Source of the DNA: Cavia porcellus
Taxonomy: Eukaryota; Chordata; Mammalia; Rodentia; Caviidae
NCBI RefSeq assembly: GCF_034190915.1
Contig: NW_026947490.1
Coordinates: 66,701,494 to 66,765,493 of the forward strand
Length of the DNA: 64,000 bases
Direction: 5' to 3'
Under the pieces are notes generated by a model that worked only from the letters and a program-made list of their open reading frames with translations, ran no database searches and was not told where the DNA came from. Each line of letters starts with the position of its first letter. Position 1 is the first letter of the stretch. Shown piece after piece: positions 56,340-64,000 of the stretch. The position numbers were made by a program, and so were the translations under genes.

Positions 56340-59300
56340 AGTCCATAGGCTGATTCACCATCAGTCTTACCAGGGTACGTGCATGGCAGGAGAGAAACTC
56401 TAAATGTTACTCTCTGCACACGTCCCTTTTCAGGGTACACACCATTCTCGATGCCCCAATTTCCACAGATCCAGAATGGACACAAACAAGCAGCATGGCT
56501 GGGGTTGATTTCACTGAAGCCCTGATGAGGCGACTGATTTATATAAGTTGCATGTAGAAATTATTAATTTGCTCCCCAAAGAAAGTAGAAACAGTTTTGA
56601 TACGGAACTATAACCCATATCATCCTAAAAGCAACTCCTGACATCCCAAGGGGCTCTCGGACCATACCTCAACAATTTTTAGTTTAGCAGTTTCTGAGAT
56701 TTAATATATCACAAGCCAACACTGAAGCAGAGCTCACGTAACTCAAGCGTGGGGACTCACTTTCCACTAAATGTCAATTACTACCACGAGAGGGCACTTG
56801 CTGTGGTGATGACGCTACCATCACCTGACTGTGGGCTTCATGGGGGGGGCACGACCTCTAAGGCTCACCTTGAAGCCACCCACAGGCCTTTCCTTATTTA
56901 AATGAATAAACTATTAATCCCTGCATATTGATCCACCAGCAGTGGACACATAGCCTCTCCACGTACCTGTCATCCTTAGTGTGGGCAGGCACTTAAGACA
57001 TGGTCACTGGGGAGGTGGCACTGAAGTGGCTGAGGCTAAATCATTTCCTGGCTAGGTGAAATGATCACTCCCCTTCTTCATCTGGGACTTATAAATAAGG
57101 AGAGGAACAAATAGAAACACAATCAGAGGTCAACTGGCACTGGAATTGCAGGCGTGAGCAAGCACTAGCAAAAGCAGTGTATGCCTGAAAAGCGTGATGT
57201 TCCAGCTGGCAGCCGAGGTCTCGTGGCAGGCCAAGATGGCACAGCTGAGCACTCTTCACTGGGGCTGCTCCCTGAGGAGCACAACCATCAGTCATAAGTT
57301 CGAGACAGCAGGGACAGGTGTTGGGACCACAGTGGGCCCATCCTTGGACTTGGCTCAGCCTGGAGTCCTGGGAAGCCAAGGAGGCAGCTTTGCAGGGGAA
57401 AAGGTAGAAAGAGGATCACGTGCCAGGAAGCAGCAGGGAGCCAGGCACCGGAATTCACAGGCTCTGCCGAAGACTTCCTGCTAGGCTGCAGCAGAATCCA
57501 ACCCGCGTGGAAGTGGATGCCAGGAGCAACCCACTGCCTCCCACAGCGAGACAGAACTGAAGAAGACATGATGCCCGAGCCTCTGGCCCGACTCCTCAGG
57601 ATTCGAGACACATGGTCTTCTGGCGCTCCAGCCCTGCTCCTGACCTCACAGGAAGGGAAATGTTGTAGGGATACTTTGCACATCAGAGGGCTACAGCCCA
57701 GAGCTGAGGAAAGCATGTCAAGCTTCCAAAGGAAGCTCCGTGTGCTCGAACACGTCCTGGACTGCCCTGCAACCTGCCAGGACCACCTCCCTTAATGTAC
57801 TGTCACAGAAAACAAAGCCTGGAATTTTAATAGGGACTTTCTGTTACTTGCATCCAAAAGCAGAGTAGCTAAAAGTCGTGTACAATGTACTGCTTTTGAA
57901 ATGCAAAGAGGTTAAAAAAAGCAACACAATGCATCTGCTTATAAATTCATAAGCTTTAGAACAGTTAGTGATAATGAGGGGAAGCTTTGCTTTCAGAGAG
58001 AAAGCCCACTGTTGTGGGGTAAGGTGGATGCAGAGCCTTCTGATCGCTTTGGAGACTTTTTCCTCTCTATATTCTCTTGTTCAAAATACACACTGCTCAA
58101 ATAAGGAGAGTCTCATTTGTAAATGCTGGGCCCTGTAGGTGGGCTGACATCCCACTGGGCAGGGTCCTGGCACTTAGGTTTCCAGTCTTTGCCCCAGTGC
58201 TCCTCCTGCAGCTCCCTCTCACTCCCTGATCCTGATCCTGATCACCCCCAATGATGCCACCCAGTCTTGATCTCCTAAGTGCACTTGGATCTGACCAGGA
58301 TCTGACTCTGACACAGGCCTCGGCTCACCCCCAAGGACTCACAGTCCTCTGAGCACCAGGCCACACACCTCATCGGGCTCTTATGCAGGGTCAACCTGAC
58401 CCTTCCAGCTCTGAAAGCAAATCTGACCCCAGGAGTACTTAGAGTAAGCTCCTATCTCCTATCTCTAGGGGACAGCAGGAGCTGAGAGTGTGTGTGTGCC
58501 TGTGAGAGGAAGCAGCCAGAGCAGGAGGGGAACTGCTCGGGGAGTATCCACGCTCCAAAAGGAACTGGTTTCTACTAACCCACTACCTGCTCCTGGAGGG
58601 CTCTTCTCCTTGAGTGGATGTTGTTGACGACATCATGGCTATCAGGAAAAGATAAGAATTTTGGACAGAAAAGAAAGATTCAGTGTGGTTATTAAACACC
58701 GGTGTGCCCAGGGCTGAAGCTGGTCATTTTTCCCAGGTGCCTGATCCCAGGTGATTGCAGCTCGCAAACACAGGCTTGGCTTGGGTGGGGGTAAAGAAAC
58801 GCATAGGGATACAGGCTTGATGATGACTCTACTCTTGAAAAGCAGGGCCAGGAGTTGGGGCAGCCATTTAGAATCTGCATATTGATATTCTTAGGCGACA
58901 AATATCTTTATTCTCTTCTTTTTGGGAGGAATATGAGAAGAGAGGAGAGCAACAAGAAATGTTCTAACAATATTTAACAACCTTTGAATTAGGTGTCTGC
59001 ACTACATTAGAAGAAATATTTGGCTGTTGGACTCAAACCTAAAAGCCCCAAGAATAACAACAGAGTACAGTGTAGCCAGCCCAGAGCACAGGGAACAAGT
59101 GCCCCAGGGGAGGCCTGAGGGCTGGGTCCCGGACTGCAGTGTAAGCTTAGAATCTCTTTGAAGTGTTATGCTCAATCTTTGAAATTCATCCAGTTTTGCC
59201 TTCTGCCCTTTAATGTTTATTTTGTTATGAAAATAATGTTCTTTCTTCAAAAAAAGAAAAGAAAAAGAAAAACTCCAAAGCCACTCAATATTCCGGGAAG

Positions 59301-60095
59301 GTGTGGCATGGGAATCTATGGCCCAGCCTGATGGGAACTGCTCAGGGATTTGAAGAGTCAGGTGTCCATTGCTAGGCACATTGTGACAGAAGCTGGTTAG
59401 CTGAGTGGCTGCCATGAAGAGAGAGAAAAGAGCACAGATCCCAGGCTCTGGGTGGCAGCCAAGGACTCTACTCAGCCCTTTCACACTGCAATGGTAAAAG
59501 TGATTATATCTGAGTCACACAGAGGGGTCTCATGGGGCTGCAAATGTCCTTGGTGTTCTCAGAGTATTCTGCAATAAGCTGGGATATAGTGAGAAAAATA
59601 GGTCCAAGCGTGCAGTGGCCCAGCACCACTGAACTGCAAGAGGCCTCTGATGTTTGACGGCTTAGGTGGTTCTGTGATCTCGCGTGGCTTGGCTGTCTGG
59701 AACATCACCCTCCGAGGCTGCCTGGGGCTTGCCACTCCTTCGTCTGGAAAGGGAACAAGTCGGAGCCCACATAGCAAGTCGTGCTAGGCCGGATCTGGAA
59801 GCAGCACACACATATTCCTGCACAAGCATAGTCACAGCACCATCCTGAAGCTTCCTGGCCGGAGTTTGGGAAGGAGGGTCTGGCTGTATGTTTAGGAAGG
59901 ACATAGTAGAGTTTAAAGAGTAGTACTTTTTGCTCTAACAGTTGGAGTGATTTTGAAAATCCCACATTCACTTCAGATACATTAAATGAAGAGAGTGCTG
60001 TCCCATGGATCACCAGCATGTTTCTGGGCAGTCCCACTCTAGGGCAGGGGCAGCACTCACATCCCTAATCCTGGCTTTGAACTCTGCAATCAATC
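56340..60095. other. Long mostly unassigned interval
   Basis: No repeat family recognised with confidence. Short features: a G-run at 56840-56847, a CTGATC-type tandem near 58227-58245, and an A-rich stretch at 59249-59272. Frames at 57089-57795 on both strands overlap each other and carry no domain. Suited to a library and conservation search. Confidence 0.4.
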
Positions 60096-60099
60096 ACAA

Positions 60100-60210
60100 A
60101 GTCTAGATTCAGTTGTCCCTGAAAAGCCTGCTCCTCATAAACCACAAGAGGTTTCATGGGAGACGGCGGGGGGGGGGGGGGGGGAATCCAGACACAAACC
60201 ATAACACACC
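60100..60210 (-). mobile_element. MaLR LTR end fragment with G-run
   Basis: GAATCCAGACACAAACCATAACA (60184-60206, written here as the terminal motif) is the reverse of the conserved MaLR LTR start. Immediately before it lies a 17-base G-run. The rest of the LTR is not recognisable. Confidence 0.5.
60168..60184 (+). repeat. Homopolymer G-run (17)
   Basis: Seventeen consecutive G, preceded by GGC. Potential G-quadruplex, and a likely place for a length error in the assembly. Confidence 0.9.
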
Positions 60211-61234
60211 CAATAGCATTAATAAAACACTTCCCACCTCTAGATTTGATTAGATACCCTGAAGTAGAGATCTACAGGTCTAGACTTTCTTTCTAAAAGT
60301 GCTTTTTTATATTTAACACTGCCTTCCATTTCACTTCCATTTAGTATTAATCACTTACCTAGCATTTCTCTAGAACACAGGAAGTAAGGAAGGCAACACA
60401 CTCAAAACTGCAAATATTGTAACTCATTTACATACAATCTTTTCTGATACTGTTTGCCTTACTGCCCTTACAAGATGAGCACAAAGGCAGTTTGTAGTTA
60501 TACAAGTTAGAATAGTCATTGTTTGCAAAAAATGTCACAATATTATATGACAGATCCTCATTTAAGACACTTCAGACTCAAATTCAGAGCCAGAACTGGT
60601 GTGAACTTTTCCTCCAGCAGCTTTTGATTACAGAAGAGTGGGTGTTCCAGACCTGTGTCTCCAGCCAGTGTACTACACAGGGCAGCTGAGGCTAGCTTCC
60701 CTGTCCCAGGCCAAGAGCCACCTAGGATCTGTAATGTTTCCTCCTGAAACCTTTGTTTGCAGAGGAATGGGTCTCAATTCTAATCACCAGAGCTGAAATA
60801 AATCTGTGTCATTGCTGTTGCCTGTCCTTGGTTCCTCAGCAGCACCACGTGGAATCTGTGAACAGTACATCCTGAGCTGCTCCCTCCCCTTCACCCTAAG
60901 CCTCTACACTTCCCAGCTGTCTGGAGAGTTGGGCACTCTGTGCAAGGCAAGAACACAGGGAGACGGCGTGAATCTGGGCCTTTGCATCTCTCAAGAGAAG
61001 GCACAGGTGGTTCTTTAGCTCCAGTGAGATCCTGTTGGAAAAATTCGTTCAGCTACAATTAATAAAATTGGGAAACTTTCCTTCCTAAAGAAAAGATTTG
61101 AAAGTCAAAGTATTATAGACATCTGGAAATATGAGATAAAGTAGGATAAGTATGGTTTTAAATACAGCTTAAAGAAAAGTAAGGGAAATTCCAGAAACCA
61201 AAAATAAAGTGTAAACCAAAACCCAGAGCCAGTG
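60211..61234. other. Unassigned interval
   Basis: AT-rich to mixed. The 70-codon plus frame at 60806-61018 has no domain. Confidence 0.4.
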
Positions 61235-61325
61235 AGCAAATGAGCACTGGCCTGACCCCAGAACCTGCTCTTGCTAGGCAAATACTCTCACTCAGTTACA
61301 CTGAGCCCTAGGAACTACACCCAGT
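61235..61325 (-). mobile_element. ID SINE, diverged
   Basis: Reverse ID: CCCAGAACCTGCTCTTGCTA, GGCAAATACTCTCACTCAGT and TACACTGAGCCCTAGGAACT. Confidence 0.6.
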
Positions 61326-62944
61326 GCCAACAGTCTTGAGGCTTAGGTTTTTAAAAGAAGCCCTAAGACCAGAGGCAGAGATTTGATTCCATATAAATAA
61401 GGGGAATCAGGACACCCACAGCAAGAAGAGGTCCTTAAACAGCAGCACTCACGGTGCAGATTAGGTAAATACTTATGCACCATCCTTGAAGCCGGACAAC
61501 AAAGCATACGTGTTGCTCCCTGAACTAGGATTCAATGTAAAATATCCCTTCTGGAAACTATGACTGCACTTCAGTACAACTTTGGGTTCAAAATTTCTGC
61601 CATCCACATAGTTCAGAAAGCTATAATTTAAGAAAAGAATATGAAAATTGCTCCAGCCAATAAAACCCCCAGAACACTGAGCTAAGATAGCATAAGATTT
61701 TTATAAAGACATGTCCAAAATCAAAACTCTAAACGTGCTGAGGAAAGAGTCCACTATGATTAACAGCCAGCAAATATGATAAACGATAGTGTTAAATCCA
61801 AGAACTGTAGAAGATTAGATAATCTCATAAGTTATAAAATAAAAATATTTGGCATAAATAATGTCAGAAAAAGATATCCAACAAACATATGAAAATAATT
61901 CATTATCAAACTGAAATAAGACAAAAATTAAAAATACATAAAACTTTAGAAATAAAAGTCTATTGTATAATGGAAATTAAAAACTCAATGTCCAGGGTTT
62001 ACCTGATTAGACAGAGCTGATTAAAGAATCAGTGAACTGAAAAGGAACTGTAAGGAAATTATACAACATGCAACACAAAGATCACAACGTGGAATACACC
62101 AAAGAGAAGTGCAGGGCGTTTGATTAGAATTAAAATAATCAAGTACATCTAAGAGAAGTTTAGAAAACAGAATTTCAAAACTGAGGAGAACCAGGTTCGT
62201 AGAATGGCTGAAAACCTTCTAGAAATTATCAAAGACATGAGTATGTGGATGTAGGAAGCATTAACACGCTCTATGTAAAATGAACTTTAAAAGTCTGTAC
62301 CTGCACTATTGTGGTACAAATGCAAGACACAAGACAAAGAGAAGACCAAAAACCAAACCGAGAACTCCTCCTTTAGACTAATAGTTGATATACTCTAACA
62401 GCAACAATGCAAAGCAAAAGACAGTGGAATAGTATCTTCTAAGTATGAAAAAATACAGCTTTCAATATAGATTTTCACATTCATTGATGTTATTATTTAA
62501 ACTGAAGAAAAATTACACTACTTCCAAAAACCCCAAATTACCAGCATTAGCCCATTAACTATCACTAGTGGACCATCTAGAGGATTTTCTCAGGAAGAAG
62601 CAACTTAACTCAGAGGAGACAAAAATGACCCCAGAACCAATGGCAAGCAGTGTGAGAGATAAGCATTCAGAGAAACCGGCATCAGCGTCAGCTCCATGAA
62701 AACTGATAGGAAATTTAAAAAGAAGTATTACCGGATAACGATCGCATGTTTGAGTGAACGTAGTGAGAAGGGACAGAAGGCAAAGCGTACCGGAGCCTGT
62801 GGGTCACGCAAGAGGAAGACAGAGACTGAGCACAGATTTTATTAACCTAAGCACGAAGTTGAAGATCAGAAAATCCTCATTAAAAGAATAGAAATAGGAT
62901 TTAAACTTCCAATGTAGCTGCAATAAAACCAGAAAAGAACTCCT

Positions 62945-63140
62945 TTAGTGGGGCACAGTGGAGCACGCCGGTGACCCTAACACTCTGAGAGGATGGGGCG
63001 GAAGAATTGCAAATCCCCGCTCAGCTTGGTCAACCTAATGCCAGCGTGACCTTGTCTCAGAATACAAAAGAAAAAGGCTGGAAAGTAGCTCAAGCTGAAG
63101 ACCCAGGTTCAGTCCCCAGGAGAGAACAAAATAAGGAAAG
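62945..63140 (+). mobile_element. B1-dID composite SINE
   Basis: B1-like left part (GGGGCACAGTGGAGCACGCC, GACCTTGTCTCAGAATACAA) and ID-like right part (GGCTGGAAAGTAGCTCAAGC, CCCAGGTTCAGTCCCCAGGA). Confidence 0.75.
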
Positions 63141-63367
63141 AAATTGAGATCCATATGTAAATACATGCCATAAATAGAAATTATGAACTAAGATGGCAGA
63201 CATAAAAATATAATAATTAATCCTTAAGTGGACTAAATTTATCTGTTATAGACTTAATTCAATAATTCAGTTTATGAAAAAGGAGGCAACCTACCAAAGA
63301 TTGACTGCAACTGAAAATAAATATGGAAAGAATTCTCAGCCTCACTACTAACTAAAAATCAGTGAGG

Positions 63368-63455
63368 GACCTTGTGGAGCTCACTGGCCGAGCGGTCGTC
63401 CAGCATGTGCAAGGCCATGGGCTCAGGACCCAGAAGTAATAATAAAGAAACAAAT
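63368..63455 (+). mobile_element. ID-type SINE, diverged
   Basis: GTGGAGCTCACTGGCCGAGC, GTGCAAGGCCATGGGCTCAG and a GAAGTAATAATAAAGAAAC tail. Confidence 0.5.
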
Positions 63456-63744
63456 AAAATGAACTTCCACAGGGCTTTTAAATGGCAATGCTTAGTGCTA
63501 AGGGAAGCACACTGACATTTTTTTAAAACACTGACTTACCAGAATTAATTGATACAAATCTACTGTTTGCAAAATAAATCAAAATTCTTTAAAAGATGTA
63601 CACACTCTGAGAAAATGATCAGATATGTGTGCAAAAGCATCTAGGAAATGTTTTAAAGAATTATTTATAATATAAAAGAACTGATATCTCTAACAACCTA
63701 AAACTTAAGACTTTCTTAAATTATTAAAGCTACTACTACTAGTA

Positions 63745-63845
63745 AGAATGCAAATAAGAGATATTTGTTGAGTTTACTGTGTGTCAGGCAGCATGGTTCT
63801 AAACACCCTCTGAGTAACATTAAATCTCCTTTATTACTATATAAG
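63745..63845 (+). mobile_element. MIR SINE fragment
   Basis: TTGTTGAGTTTACTGTGTGT, CAGGCAGCATGGTTCTAAAC and GTAACATTAAATCTCCTTTA follow the left part of MIR. Confidence 0.55.
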
Positions 63846-63864
63846 GTTTCGTATATCCCTGAGC

Positions 63865-63970
63865 TGTATTCCTGACCTTTTTGAGACATTCCAGGTCAGC
63901 ACTTGTGATCTTCCTGCCTCAGTTTCTGGACCAGCTGGGATTACAAGTACGCACTACCACACCCAGTGAG
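63865..63970 (-). mobile_element. B1-like SINE, diverged
   Basis: Reverse B1: TTTTTGAGACATTCCAGGTC, CTTCCTGCCTCAGTTTCTGG, GCTGGGATTACAAGTACGCA and CTACCACACCCAG. Confidence 0.7.
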
Positions 63971-64000
63971 GTTATACTATTATCCTCTTCCTTTTACAGA

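Larger units (their letters stand above)
61450..63730 (+). mobile_element. Old L1/HAL1-type element, interrupted by SINEs
   Basis: Plus-strand A-rich sequence. 61960-62060 (TGGAAATTAAAAACTCAATG, AAGAATCAGTGAACTGAAAA) and 62390-62450 (GACAGTGGAATAGTATCTTC) resemble ORF1-side sequence of ancient L1 and HAL1. 63215-63345 and 63640-63710 (AGAATTATTTATAATATAAA) resemble the 3' part of L1. No frame is intact. SINEs lie at 62945-63140 and 63368-63455. Confidence 0.6.

Noticed and set aside
59002..59484. Minus-strand frame of 160 codons
   Set aside because: No domain. It includes a Phe/Leu/Lys stretch encoded by an A-rich low-complexity segment.

Overview
This window looks like non-coding nuclear DNA from a rodent outside the mouse/rat group. 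I find no convincing protein-coding gene, no exon set, no intact RNA gene and no CRISPR array. The rodent call rests on the SINEs: tRNA-derived ID elements, B1 (7SL-derived) elements on both strands, and several fused B1+ID composites (B1-dID type), which are known from several non-murid rodent families. A beaver-like (Castorimorpha) or squirrel-related animal is plausible, but I cannot fix the species. Reading frames over 100 codons are scattered on both strands, often run through microsatellites, and show no recognisable domains.

Layout. 1-3.5 kb holds nested LTRs (two with recognisable tRNA primer-binding sites), old L1 and an ID SINE. 3.5-8.8 kb is mostly single-copy-looking DNA with one B1-ID composite. 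8.8-18 kb is dense in SINEs and MaLR-type LTRs, one with a perfect 5-bp target duplication. 18-28 kb is mostly unassigned sequence with MIR relics, MaLR LTRs and a long alternating purine-pyrimidine tract. 28.5-31.2 kb is two minus-strand L1 fragments, one carrying a solo LTR. 31.2-34.9 kb is a decayed plus-strand retrovirus with a tRNA-Gly-type primer site and gag-pro-pol remnants; its 5' LTR was split by a later L1 insertion bounded by a 17-bp target duplication. 35.5-39 kb holds a candidate minus-strand LTR with triplicated U3-like repeats and an ERVL-type internal region. 41-44.3 kb is mostly old L1. 45.7-47.9 kb is a complete MaLR element (two LTRs plus internal). 48.5-53 kb has LTRs, a MER5-like and a Tigger-like DNA transposon remnant and a U6 snRNA pseudogene. 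53-61 kb is mostly unassigned. 61.4-63.7 kb is an L1/HAL1-type relic with SINE insertions.

Because there are no genes, nothing here works together as a pathway. What the sequence gives is a readable order of insertions. Family names come from recognising sequence similarity by eye, so outer boundaries are approximate unless a target-site duplication is cited. The stretches left unassigned could contain exons of a non-coding RNA, enhancers or older repeats that I cannot recognise.
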